Shown one piece after another: positions 17,062-26,890 of a stretch of 64,000 nt of DNA (its first letter is position 1; each line of letters starts with the position of its first letter). Under the pieces are notes generated by a model. That model searched no databases. It had not been told where the DNA came from and saw only the letters and a list, made by a program, of their open reading frames with translations. Both the position numbers and the translations under genes were made by a program. Source of the DNA: Cupriavidus cauae (GTDB taxonomy: Bacteria; Pseudomonadota; Gammaproteobacteria; Burkholderiales; Burkholderiaceae); NCBI RefSeq assembly GCF_008632125.1, contig NZ_VWRN01000053.1, positions 1 through 64,000 of the forward strand, in the 5' to 3' direction.

Positions 17062-17230
17062 GGCGCGGCGCCGGAACGCCGCAACGCCACGACGCCACAA
17101 CGCCGGGCAAGCCGAACATGGCGCCGGTCCCCCACCGACCGCGCCGCCCGGCATCCAGGGGACCAACCTGCTCCGCCGCGACGGACAACCGTCGACGGAG
17201 CCAGCCAGCCGGCGACGGATCGCACAAAAC

Positions 17231-18694
<1,464 letters not shown>

Positions 18695-18697
18695 GCC

Positions 18698-18733
18698 TCG
18701 ATGTCGGCGTTGATGTCGGCGTCGATGTCGGCG
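18698..18733. repeat. 12-bp tandem repeat after rng
   Basis: Three units of tcgatgtcggcg (the second with t for c) begin four bases after the rng stop codon. The sequence is noncoding. Confidence 0.6.
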
Positions 18734-18854
18734 CGGCCCGCCCGCGTTCCGCCCGGAACGCGCCCTCAGGGTCAGACCGCATGCCATCCCCGCACCAATC
18801 TTCTATAACGATTAGGAGGATGGCGCGCGCCTGGCGCGGCGGCGGGAGCGGACG

Positions 18855-19541
18855 ATGACACGCTGGAATGACGCAATGGCCCAAGGGCCGTCGGCGCGGC
18901 GGATCGCGCCATGGGCAGGCCCGCTGCTTCCCGGACTACCGGCAGGAATACGGGCAGGAATACCGGTGCGATTAGCGGCGGGACTGGCGGCAGGACTGGC
19001 GGCAGGACTACCGGCGCGAGCGGCAGCGAGGCTACCGCAGGCACTACCGGCGGCACTGCTCGCGGGACTGCTGGCCTTGCCGGGCTGCACGCCCGTGCAG
19101 GAACTGGCCAAACGCGCGCCCTCGTTGCCGCCGGCCGCGCCCGAACGGCAGGTCACGCCCGCCCCTCCTCCACCGATTCCCTCGCGCGTGATCGAGCTCG
19201 CCGGCTATTGCAGCCGCACCGAGGACGACGGCTTTCGGGAAGAGGCGCGCGTGCGCGTCGCCGCGAACGAGGTCCAGGCGTTGAACTGGAAGCTGTGGGT
19301 GCCCCGGCGACGCGGCTCCTGCGCCTTCGATCTGAGCGAATTCAGGCAGGTCCAGAAGGCCCCGCATATCGAACTGGTGGCGCGCGACGACAGCGGCTGC
19401 AAGCTGATGGTGTGGCAGGACCCGCGGCGCGTCACGCTGGCCCATGCCAATTGCCAGAAGCGCTGCACGCCGGGAATCTACGAAGAAGCGTGGCCGGTGA
19501 TGTTCGACCCGGCCAGCGGCATGTGCGCGCAGGTCAAGTAG
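18855..19541 (+). CDS. Hypothetical lipoprotein with repeat-expanded leader
   Basis: I do not recognise the family. The protein of up to 228 residues has a lipobox, LALPGC, at Cys78 and then a Pro-rich spacer. The C-terminal 130 residues contain several Cys (YCSRTEDD, GSCAFDL, SGCKLMVW, ANCQKRC, GMCAQVK), which may form disulfides in the periplasm. The first 75 residues are an Ala/Gly/Leu repeat encoded by degenerate 12-bp units, far longer than a normal lipoprotein signal. An in-frame GTG at 18966 would give a 41-residue leader and may be the true start. The ATG at 18855 has GGGAG upstream. Confidence 0.6.
   Translation: MTRWNDAMAQGPSARRIAPWAGPLLPGLPAGIRAGIPVRLAAGLAAGLAAGLPARAAARLPQALPAALLAGLLALPGCTPVQELAKRAPSLPPAAPERQVTPAPPPPIPSRVIELAGYCSRTEDDGFREEARVRVAANEVQALNWKLWVPRRRGSCAFDLSEFRQVQKAPHIELVARDDSGCKLMVWQDPRRVTLAHANCQKRCTPGIYEEAWPVMFDPASGMCAQVK
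18939..19040 (+). repeat. Degenerate 12-bp tandem repeat inside lipoprotein leader
   Basis: Units of the type caggactggcgg / caggaatacggg repeat about eight times within the coding region for the leader. The 12-base period keeps frame, so copy changes would lengthen or shorten the hydrophobic leader of the lipoprotein. Confidence 0.55.
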
Positions 19542-19701
19542 GCCGGCCACACAACACGCCGCACGCTACACGCTGCTCGCCGCAAGCCCCAGGCCATCGG
19601 TCACAAGCCACCCACCGGACGACACCGGACGGCGCGCGGCGCGCCACGCGCCATACGACTGCGGCGCCGGCCGGCGCGCCGCCACGCCCGCGCCTGGCAT
19701 T

Positions 19702-20103
19702 TCAGCCGCGCTTGACCCAGACCACCAGGCCGCCCGCGATGCCGAGCGTGCGCCGGTCCGGACGATAGTCCATGGTGCCGGGGAACTGCTGCGCGTCGCG
19801 CTGGCCGATGCGCCAGGCGCAGCCATCCAGCAGCGCGATCGCCTCGGCCTCGGGCTTGCCGACCAGCGCGTCGTCGGCCAGCTTGTCGGCGGCGCAGCCC
19901 TGCGGCGTGGCGGCGCCTCCCATCGGCGGCGGCGGCGGGCCCGGCGGCGGTTCGCTGGCGCAGGCGGTCAGCATGGCCGCGCCGGCAGCGGCGCCAGCCA
20001 GCCGGCCCGTGCGGGTCAGACGAGGCAGCAGCGGGTAACGAAGCGCGGAAACAAGCGCGGAAAGAAGCGAGGTAAGACGCGATCGGTCGACGATCCTTGG
20101 CAT
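19702..20103 (-). CDS. I78 family peptidase inhibitor (putative lipoprotein)
   Basis: A 133-residue exported protein whose C-terminal half fits the I78 serine peptidase inhibitor family. The sequence CAADKL..LVGKPEAEA is followed by RIGQRDAQQFPGTMDYRPDRR and a beta hairpin ending VVWVKRG. The N-terminal region has a signal with AMLTACAS, so lipid attachment at that Cys is likely, followed by a Pro-rich spacer. The ATG at 20103 has AAGGAG five bases upstream, which decides against an earlier ATG. The role, protection from proteases in the periplasm, is inferred from the family. Confidence 0.75.
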   Translation of the reverse strand: MPRIVDRSRLTSLLSALVSALRYPLLPRLTRTGRLAGAAAGAAMLTACASEPPPGPPPPPMGGAATPQGCAADKLADDALVGKPEAEAIALLDGCAWRIGQRDAQQFPGTMDYRPDRRTLGIAGGLVVWVKRG

Positions 20104-20175
20104 GCAATCTCCTTGCAGGTCGGGAGCGGACGGCATCCGCCGTCCGCGGGCGAGACGGCCGGTCCCGGCACCGGA

Positions 20176-20826
20176 TTACGGCTTGGCCTTCGGCACACGT
20201 CCCATCAGGAAGAACTCGTCGTTGGGACGCATGCCGATGGTGTTGGCCATCCGGTTGGACAGGCCGAAGAAGGCGGTGATGGCGGCGATGTCCCACGCGT
20301 CCTCGTCGGAGAAGCCGTGCGGGCGCAGCGCCTCGAAATCGGATTCGTCGATCTCGTGCGAGGCCTGGCAGACCTTCATCGCGAAATCGAGCATCGCGCG
20401 CTGGCGCGGCGGCAGGTCGGCCTTGCGATAGTTGACCGCGACCTGGTCGGCCAGCAGCGGCTTCTTCTCGTAGATGCGCAGGATCGCGCCGTGCGCGACC
20501 ACGCAATACAGGCACTGGTTGACGCCGGAGGTGGCGACCACGATCATCTCGCGCTCGCCCTTGCTCAGTCCGCCCTCCTTGTCCATCAGCGCGTCGTGAT
20601 AGGCGAAGAAGGCGCGGAACTCGGCCGGCCGGTGCGCCAGCGCGAGAAAGACGTTGGGAACGAAGCCGGCCTTCTCCTGCACCGCCAGGATGCGCTCGCG
20701 GATATCGTCCGGAACCTGCTCCAGCGTCGGCACCGGATAGCGGCTGATCGGCTTGCTGTCGACACTGCCGCCGGACTTGCCGGCTGCCGCGCCCTGCGCG
20801 GCACGGCCTTGCTGCGATTCGCTCAT
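20176..20826 (-). CDS. Peroxidase-related (AhpD/carboxymuconolactone decarboxylase-like) protein
   Basis: A 216-residue protein of the AhpD-like superfamily, the subgroup often named peroxidase-related enzyme. The redox pair is in NQCLYCVVAH (Cys105, Cys108) with the His that completes the AhpD-type site. N-terminal residues 1-25 are Gly/Ala/Gln-rich and probably disordered. The C-terminal ends in NDEFFLMGR. A role in peroxide defence is inferred from the CxxC motif. The ATG has GAGGAG upstream. It is transcribed toward the I78 inhibitor gene (72-base gap) and lies downstream of msbA. Confidence 0.88.
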   Translation of the reverse strand: MSESQQGRAAQGAAAGKSGGSVDSKPISRYPVPTLEQVPDDIRERILAVQEKAGFVPNVFLALAHRPAEFRAFFAYHDALMDKEGGLSKGEREMIVVATSGVNQCLYCVVAHGAILRIYEKKPLLADQVAVNYRKADLPPRQRAMLDFAMKVCQASHEIDESDFEALRPHGFSDEDAWDIAAITAFFGLSNRMANTIGMRPNDEFFLMGRVPKAKP

Positions 20827-20996
20827 CGTGGTCTCCTCGGTTGATTCCGGTCCATCCGTCCGCCGGCATGGCCGTCGCGCGGCGCGCGAGGCATGCCACA
20901 GTATCGGCCAGCCACGGCGGCACGCCAAGCGAGGCCGGCCGGTGGCGCACCGCACCGCACCGAATCGCACCGCGGCACGGCGCCCCCGCGGCAGGC

Positions 20997-22766
20997 TTAC
21001 TGCGTCGCGAACTGGATCCGGTGCAGCCCGGCGTACAGCCCGTTCGCGGCCAGCAGCTCGGCATGGGTGCCGTGCTCGGCGATGCGTCCCTGATCCAGCA
21101 CCGCGATGCGGTCGGCGTTCTCGATGGTCGACAGGCGGTGCGCGATCACCAGCGTGGTACGGCCGACCATCAGCGATTCCAGCGCGGCCTGGACCTGGCG
21201 CTCGGACTCCGAATCCAGCGCCGAGGTGGCCTCGTCCAGGATCAGGATCGGCGCGTCCTTGTACAGCGCGCGCGCGATCGCCAGGCGCTGGCGCTGTCCG
21301 CCCGACAGCTTCATGCCGTTGTCGCCGATATTGGTCTGCAAACCCTCTGGCAGCCCCTTGACCACGTCGGTCAGGTAGGCGGCCTCGAGCGCGCGTTCGA
21401 CCCGCGCCATGTCGATCTGGTCGGCCGAGTGCACGCCGTAGGCCACGTTGGCGGCGACGGTGTCGTTGAACAGCACCACGTCCTGGCTGACGAAGGCGAT
21501 CTGGCGGCGCAGGTCCTTCAACGCCAGCGCATCGAGCGGCTGGCCGTCGAGCAGGATGCGCCCTTCGGTCGGGTCGAAGAAGCGCGGCACCAGGTTGACC
21601 AGCGTGGTCTTGCCGCTGCCGGACGGGCCGACCAGCGCCAGCACCTCGCCCGGGCTGACCTGCAGCGACACGTCCTGCAGCGCCGGGCGCCCGGCGTCGC
21701 CATAGCGGAAGCCGACGCGCTCGAACACCAGCTCGCCGCGCGCGCGGTCCAGCGGCAGCCCGCCCTGCTGCGGCTCCACCGGCTCGTCGATCAGCCGGAA
21801 AATCATCTCGGCGGCGGTCATGCCGCGCGTCAGCGGCTGGTTGATGTCGGTCAGGTGCTTCAGCGGCGAGATCAGCAGCAGCATCGCCATCACGAAGCCG
21901 GTGAAGCCGCCGATGGTGGTCTGGTTGCCCTGCGCCTGCACCATCGCGATGGTGATGATCACCGACAGCGCCAGCGCGGCCAGGAACGCAGTGACCGGCT
22001 GGTTCAGCCCGCCCGCGACCGCCATCCGCATCGAATAGTTCTTCAGCCGCTCGGCCATCGCGCGAAAGCGCGCCAGCTCGTAGGTCTCGCCGCCGTGCAG
22101 CTTGACCACCTTGAAGCCGCCCGCCGCTTCCTCGACGACATAGGCGGCGCTGTTGGTCAGCGTCTGGTGCTCGCGGTTGAGCTTGCGCAGGCGCCGGTTG
22201 ATCTTCGACATCAGGTAGCCGATCACCGGCAGGATCACCGCGACGATCAGCGTCAGCCGCCAGTTCGTGTAGAACAGGTAGATCAACAGCGCGACCACCG
22301 TCAGCGAATCGCGCACCAGCGTGATGAACACGCTGGTCAGGATCTGCAGCACCTGGTTGACCTCGAAGATCACCGCATTGATCAGCGACGCCGCGGTATT
22401 GCGATGGAAGAACATCGCCGGCACATGCAGCATGCGCTCGAACATCTGCAGCCGCATCTTCAGCAGCACGCGGTTGGAGATCAGGCTCAGCAGATAGCCG
22501 GAGGCGAACTGCGCCAGGCCGCGGATCAGCGCGACGCCGGTCAGGATCGCCGGCACATGCCACAGCTTGCCGGCGTAGTCGCCGCCGAAGCCCTTGTCCA
22601 GCAGATCGTTGACGACCTTGGGGATCACCCCTTCGCTGGCGGCCACGACGGCCATCGCGACGATGGCGGCGATGAAGATGCGCAACTCCGGGCGCAGGTA
22701 GGACCAGAGTCGTCTCGCCATATTGTTCTGTGGCGCGGAAGCTTCAAGGGGAGTGTGAGTTGCCAT
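20997..22766 (-). CDS. msbA: Lipid A export ABC transporter MsbA
   Basis: A 589-residue half-transporter that flips core-lipid A across the inner membrane. The N-terminal half has six membrane helices starting at RRLWSYLRPELRIFI. The C-terminal ATPase has Walker A GPSGSGKTT, Q-loop AFVSQDVVLFND, signature LSGGQRQRLAIARAL, Walker B ILILDEATSALD and the H-loop histidine in VIAHRLSTI. All elements are intact. It is last of three minus-strand genes (ligase, GT25, msbA; 41-base gap after GT25), fitting its job in lipopolysaccharide assembly. Confidence 0.95.
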   Translation of the reverse strand: MATHTPLEASAPQNNMARRLWSYLRPELRIFIAAIVAMAVVAASEGVIPKVVNDLLDKGFGGDYAGKLWHVPAILTGVALIRGLAQFASGYLLSLISNRVLLKMRLQMFERMLHVPAMFFHRNTAASLINAVIFEVNQVLQILTSVFITLVRDSLTVVALLIYLFYTNWRLTLIVAVILPVIGYLMSKINRRLRKLNREHQTLTNSAAYVVEEAAGGFKVVKLHGGETYELARFRAMAERLKNYSMRMAVAGGLNQPVTAFLAALALSVIITIAMVQAQGNQTTIGGFTGFVMAMLLLISPLKHLTDINQPLTRGMTAAEMIFRLIDEPVEPQQGGLPLDRARGELVFERVGFRYGDAGRPALQDVSLQVSPGEVLALVGPSGSGKTTLVNLVPRFFDPTEGRILLDGQPLDALALKDLRRQIAFVSQDVVLFNDTVAANVAYGVHSADQIDMARVERALEAAYLTDVVKGLPEGLQTNIGDNGMKLSGGQRQRLAIARALYKDAPILILDEATSALDSESERQVQAALESLMVGRTTLVIAHRLSTIENADRIAVLDQGRIAEHGTHAELLAANGLYAGLHRIQFATQ

Positions 22767-22807
22767 GGAGTACTGAGGCGAGGAATCGGGAACTGGCGCG
22801 TCGTGCG

Positions 22808-23581
22808 CTACCAGTTGCGTTTCTGTTTTGCCACGCGCAGGAACGGACGGACAAAGAGCTGGAACAGGAAGCGCTGGACAAGATAGCGCCGCAGATAATA
22901 GCCGATGCTCCGCCGAGCCTTGTCGGTTGCGTCCAGTGGCGCACGGTGATCCTCGAGCGACGATGCGGCGGCCAGTTCCGTCAGGCCGATGCAATATGGC
23001 ACCACCGCGCGCACTTCGATCAGGCCGCGCCGCTCGAAGGCGGACCAGTAATCGGCGGCGCACCAGACCGGCTGCAGGCCTTCCAGCAGACGCTGCGCCG
23101 CAGCCCTGCTAATTACGTAACCGTGCGCGCGCCACCATTCGCCGTAGCGACGAACGAGCTGCCGTTGTCCATCGAGCGGCACTCGACCCCACTGCGTGAA
23201 CTTATCGACGTGGGACAGCAGCACGGCAACCGGTTCCGCTGGGTCGAGCGTGCGTGCCAGCGCGTCCAGCGTCGCGGGCAGGGCATCGCCGAGCGCTGCA
23301 TCGTCCTCGAGCACGAGCGCGAAAGGCGAACCATCTTCGAGCATCTGGCGATAGACGCCGAGATGACTCAACGCACAACCCAGTTCTCCGCGCGACAAGG
23401 GCCGATATTCGGTGCGTGCCGCGGTCTCGTTGTAGTGCTTCGCGACTTCCCCGTCATCGAGCCGTCGTCCATCGACTGCGTGGAAGAGCCGGTATGGCAC
23501 GCCAAGCTCGTCGAGCTGGGCGCCGATGCGCGCGCGCCGCTCGGCGGCATGCTCCATATTGATGACATAAGCGGGGATCAC
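22808..23581 (-). CDS. Glycosyltransferase family 25 (LPS biosynthesis)
   Basis: A 257-residue cytoplasmic glycosyltransferase of family GT25, which decorates lipooligosaccharide or lipopolysaccharide. The start AYVINMEHAAERR, the LSRGELGCALSHLGVYRQM block and the DxD-type VLEDDA motif are diagnostic. The GTG at 23581 overlaps the ligase stop in a four-base GTGA and is preferred; another in-frame GTG at 23587 is equally possible. It sits between the O-antigen ligase and msbA genes. The sugar and acceptor are unknown. Base composition appears less GC-rich than the housekeeping genes. Confidence 0.88.
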   Translation of the reverse strand: MIPAYVINMEHAAERRARIGAQLDELGVPYRLFHAVDGRRLDDGEVAKHYNETAARTEYRPLSRGELGCALSHLGVYRQMLEDGSPFALVLEDDAALGDALPATLDALARTLDPAEPVAVLLSHVDKFTQWGRVPLDGQRQLVRRYGEWWRAHGYVISRAAAQRLLEGLQPVWCAADYWSAFERRGLIEVRAVVPYCIGLTELAAASSLEDHRAPLDATDKARRSIGYYLRRYLVQRFLFQLFVRPFLRVAKQKRNW

Positions 23582-24849
23582 GGACACACGGCCTCGCTTT
23601 GCCCTTTGCGGCCCACCACCAAGGCGAAGCATGCGGCCATGTTGACGACGTAGAAGGCATTGGTCATCGCGATATAGAACATGCTTTCGGTCAGTCCGAA
23701 GACGAGGAAGCCGACGGCGGTAGCGAGCCCCATGGCGGCGGCGATGCTGGCGGTGCCGTCCGGACAGCGCAGGTGCCGCAGAAAGTAGGCCATCGGCACC
23801 AAATACAGCGCAAGGACGGCAATCAGGCCCGGCACGCCAAGCGTCGCCGCGGCGTACAACAGGTCATTGTGGGAATGATCGAAGGCAGCAGCCGTCGGCG
23901 TCACCACCCCGCGCCGCACAAGTTCGGACAAAGCGGCGGCCCAATTGTCGGGACCGACCCCCGTCAGCGGATGTTCGGCTAGCAGTAGCATCGAGCCGCG
24001 CCACAGTTGCAGCCGGATGCCCTCCGAGGTGTCCCGCACATTGGCTTCCATGTACCCTGCCAAGCTGCGCACCGCGTCATGCACCCGTGTGGTCACGACC
24101 TCGCTGCTATAGCCAAGTACGCCAATAACCGCCAGCAGCAACAGCAGCAAGCGCCAGCGGTTGCGCACCGTCAGGCGGCGCGAGGACATCAGCACGATCA
24201 GCAGCAGGATGGGAATCGCGATCCAGCTTCCCCTGGTCGCGCTGAGGTAGGACGTGTAGATTGCAGCCAGCCCCGCAAACACCTTCAACGCAATCTGCAG
24301 CCACTCGTCGCGGCGGTTCCAGCCGATTGATATCCAAGCCAGGATACCCATGGTCAGCGACAGGTTGGCGAAAGGAATGACATTGTTCACGCCGACATGA
24401 CTCGGCCGGCCGTGGGCAGCCGCGACATGGATCCAAACGGCGGAGCCGATGGCCCCGACCACCAGTCCCCATTGCATCAGGCGCACGGCGCCGCCCAGCC
24501 TTAGAAAGCCGCAGGCCAGCAGGGCGAACAAAGCGAAACGCGAATAAACGTAAGGGATGCCGGGTATTCCCTGCCAGTGGACGAGTTGATGGAACAGAAG
24601 GGCCACGGGCAAGCCCGCCATGCCGACCACCATCGGCCAATGGCATCCAACCAGGCGCCACTCCCGCTCGCCATTACGCGGTGGGACGACGAGCACCCAA
24701 AGTCCCCAGACCAACAGTACGGTAAAGCCAGTGTTTGCTGCGGACGGGAATCGCAGCAACAGCGCTGGAAAAGCGACCAGGGCGGCACAGGCTATTGCGG
24801 ACCAAATTTTCTCCACCCCGCCGAGGCGGGACATCGGGGCAATCGTCAT
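23578..24849 (-). CDS. waaL: O-antigen ligase family protein (WaaL-like)
   Basis: A polytopic inner-membrane protein of about 423 residues in the Wzy_C/WaaL family, which joins O-polysaccharide to core-lipid A on the periplasmic side. It has ten to twelve membrane helices, the conserved ATRGSW at a helix end and a large periplasmic loop ending in FDHSHNDLLYAAATLGVPG, whose His matches a key residue of ligases. An O-antigen polymerase cannot be wholly excluded by sequence, but the position next to msbA favours ligase. ATG at 24849 is used; the frame extends to a GTG at 24897. Confidence 0.8.
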   Translation of the reverse strand: MTIAPMSRLGGVEKIWSAIACAALVAFPALLLRFPSAANTGFTVLLVWGLWVLVVPPRNGEREWRLVGCHWPMVVGMAGLPVALLFHQLVHWQGIPGIPYVYSRFALFALLACGFLRLGGAVRLMQWGLVVGAIGSAVWIHVAAAHGRPSHVGVNNVIPFANLSLTMGILAWISIGWNRRDEWLQIALKVFAGLAAIYTSYLSATRGSWIAIPILLLIVLMSSRRLTVRNRWRLLLLLLAVIGVLGYSSEVVTTRVHDAVRSLAGYMEANVRDTSEGIRLQLWRGSMLLLAEHPLTGVGPDNWAAALSELVRRGVVTPTAAAFDHSHNDLLYAAATLGVPGLIAVLALYLVPMAYFLRHLRCPDGTASIAAAMGLATAVGFLVFGLTESMFYIAMTNAFYVVNMAACFALVVGRKGQSEAVCP

Positions 24850-24933
24850 CAATACGGTTTGGCGTTGGACGGCGCGCGTCGAGTGATCGGGACACACGGC
24901 CGGGCAGCCGCAGGATGCGCAATATCGCTGCGG

Positions 24934-24939
24934 TAGAAT
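24934..24939 (+). promoter_or_regulatory. Putative -10 box for the GT2-GT4 genes
   Basis: TAGAAT stands about 86 bases before the GT2 start in the divergent gap with waaL. No convincing -35 box is seen, so the call is weak. Confidence 0.25.
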
Positions 24940-25025
24940 CAGCGCTTTCTCAAGCGCAGGCAGTCCCTGGAGCTGATCCGGCCCTGCGCATATCTGATCC
25001 GCCCACGCGACGGAATCTGTTGGTT

Positions 25026-25790
25026 ATGAAAATCTCGGTGGTCATCATCACCAGGAATGAATCGCGCAATATCGCGGCGTGCCTGGACAGCGTTGCCTGG
25101 TGCGACGAGCGGATTATAGTGGATTGGTCTAGCGAGGACGACACGGTCGCCCTAGCACGTGCCGCTGGCGCCACTGTCATCCAGACGGAGGACTGGCCGG
25201 GCTTCGGTCCACAGAAGAATCGCGCCATCGCCGCAGCCACGGGGGACTGGATCCTGAGCATCGATGCCGACGAGCGTGTCACCCCCGCTCTACGGCGGGA
25301 AATCGAGACGCATCTGGACGATGGCAGTGGCGCCGCGCTGGCGCTGCCGCGCCTGTCCGCGTTCTGCGGCACCTTCGTCCGCCATGCCGGCTGGTATCCC
25401 GATTACGTGACCCGGGTGTTCCGCCGCAACCGGGGTCGCTTCACCGACGATCTGGTGCACGAGCACCTGCGAGTCGAAGACCCCATCGTCCGGCTGCGCG
25501 AACCGCTGATCCACCACAGCTATCGAAGCTACGCCGATGTGCTGCGCAAGATCGACACCTATTCCAGCGCGGGGGCCCAGCAGGCGTTCCAGCGGGGCAA
25601 GCGCAGCTCGATCGCCGGTGCGGCGGGGCACGGTCTCTGGGCCTTCGTTCGCACCTATCTGCTCAAGCGTGGCTTTCTTGACGGCGCCGCCGGCTTTGGG
25701 GTGGCGCTGATGAACGCCCAGGCGAGTTACTACAAGTACGCGAAGCTCGTGCAATTGCATGAACAAACCCGGAACCCCCATGACGGCTGA
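25026..25790 (+). CDS. Glycosyltransferase family 2 (WaaE/KdtX-like)
   Basis: A 254-residue cytoplasmic GT-A glycosyltransferase resembling WaaE/KdtX proteins that add a sugar to the lipopolysaccharide core. The N-terminus KISVVIITRNESRNIAACL and the metal-binding ILSIDADERV motif are clear. The segment VDWSSEDDTVALARAAGA and the C-terminal HHSYRSYADVLRKIDTYSS are typical of this subgroup. It is divergent from waaL and overlaps the following GT4 gene by 11 bases. Acceptor and donor are not known. Confidence 0.9.
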   Translation: MKISVVIITRNESRNIAACLDSVAWCDERIIVDWSSEDDTVALARAAGATVIQTEDWPGFGPQKNRAIAAATGDWILSIDADERVTPALRREIETHLDDGSGAALALPRLSAFCGTFVRHAGWYPDYVTRVFRRNRGRFTDDLVHEHLRVEDPIVRLREPLIHHSYRSYADVLRKIDTYSSAGAQQAFQRGKRSSIAGAAGHGLWAFVRTYLLKRGFLDGAAGFGVALMNAQASYYKYAKLVQLHEQTRNPHDG

Positions 25791-26868
25791 TTCGCTGAAA
25801 TTCGGCATTGCATGCAACCGCTTTGGCGCCGGTGGTGGGCTCGAGCGCTACGCCTTGGACATCGCCGCCGCCATAGCGGCCCGCTCTCCCCGGCCGGTGG
25901 CGGTCTACGCGCGCAAGTTCGATGCCGCAGAGGCCGGTGGCAAGACCATCGAAGGACACCGGATCAACGTATCGATGCTGCCCGGTAAATGGCGCGACCA
26001 TGTTTTCTCGTGGCGTCTGCAGACGTTGAAGCGCCACAGCGACGTACTGATCGGGTGCAACCGCGTACGCGGCGCCGATCTGGCGATTTGCGGCGGCACC
26101 CATCGAGGCTATCTTGCCGCGCGCGGCAAAGCCCCGAGTCTGGCTGACCGCTGGCAAATCCGGCTCGAGAGCGATCAGTACGCGGGCGCCAGCACGGTGG
26201 TGGCGCACTCGGCGCTGATGCGCAGCGAGCTGGTATCCCTGTATGGCATCGCCGAGGACCGCATCGCGCTGCTGTACCCGCCAGTCGATACGCGCCGCTT
26301 CACCCCGGTGGACGCGTCCCAGCGACAGTCGCTCCGCCGCAAGCACGGCTTTGCCGATGACGAGTTGGTCTTCCTCTTTCCTTCGTCAGGCCACGCGCGC
26401 AAGGGCCTGGACCTGCTGGCCCGGCATTTCGCCATATTACACGCGGAGTCGAACCTCCCTGTCACCCTTGCCGTAGCCGGCCGACCTGTAGGACGGCCGT
26501 TGCCACGCGTGCGCGAAATGGGCTATGTCAGCGATATCGAATCCCTGTATCGGGCAGCAGACTACACAGTCCTCGCATCCGACTACGAGCCGTTCGGTCT
26601 GGTCGGCGTGGAGTCGGTGCTGTGTGGCACGCCACTGGTGTTCGCCGACAACATCGCATGCCTGGAAGTCATCGCGCCGCAAGCGGTGCTCCCGTTCTCG
26701 CGGACGGACGACGACAGCGTCGCCGCCGCGCTGCGCGAGGCCGTCCGGCGCGTACGCGACGGACAGGCCCGCATCGACGTGCCACTGAGCTTGCTGCGCT
26801 ACGATCCGGACGTCGGCCGCCATGCCGAGGCACTGATGGCGCTGGCCGAAAAGGCGCGCCAGCGTTGA
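25780..26868 (+). CDS. Glycosyltransferase family 4
   Basis: A 362-residue GT-B retaining glycosyltransferase, probably for the lipopolysaccharide core. The N-terminal domain begins KFGIACNRFGAGGGLERYALD. The C-terminal donor-binding domain starts near FLFPSSGHARKGLDLL and carries the E-x7-E-type motif in YEPFGLVGVESVLCGTP. The ATG at 25780 overlaps the stop of the GT2 gene; an upstream in-frame ATG at 25759 would add seven residues. Ends 22 bases before the convergent dnaE stop. Donor sugar is not known. Confidence 0.88.
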   Translation: MTADSLKFGIACNRFGAGGGLERYALDIAAAIAARSPRPVAVYARKFDAAEAGGKTIEGHRINVSMLPGKWRDHVFSWRLQTLKRHSDVLIGCNRVRGADLAICGGTHRGYLAARGKAPSLADRWQIRLESDQYAGASTVVAHSALMRSELVSLYGIAEDRIALLYPPVDTRRFTPVDASQRQSLRRKHGFADDELVFLFPSSGHARKGLDLLARHFAILHAESNLPVTLAVAGRPVGRPLPRVREMGYVSDIESLYRAADYTVLASDYEPFGLVGVESVLCGTPLVFADNIACLEVIAPQAVLPFSRTDDDSVAAALREAVRRVRDGQARIDVPLSLLRYDPDVGRHAEALMALAEKARQR

Positions 26869-26890
26869 AGCGCCAGCCCGCCTGACTGCC

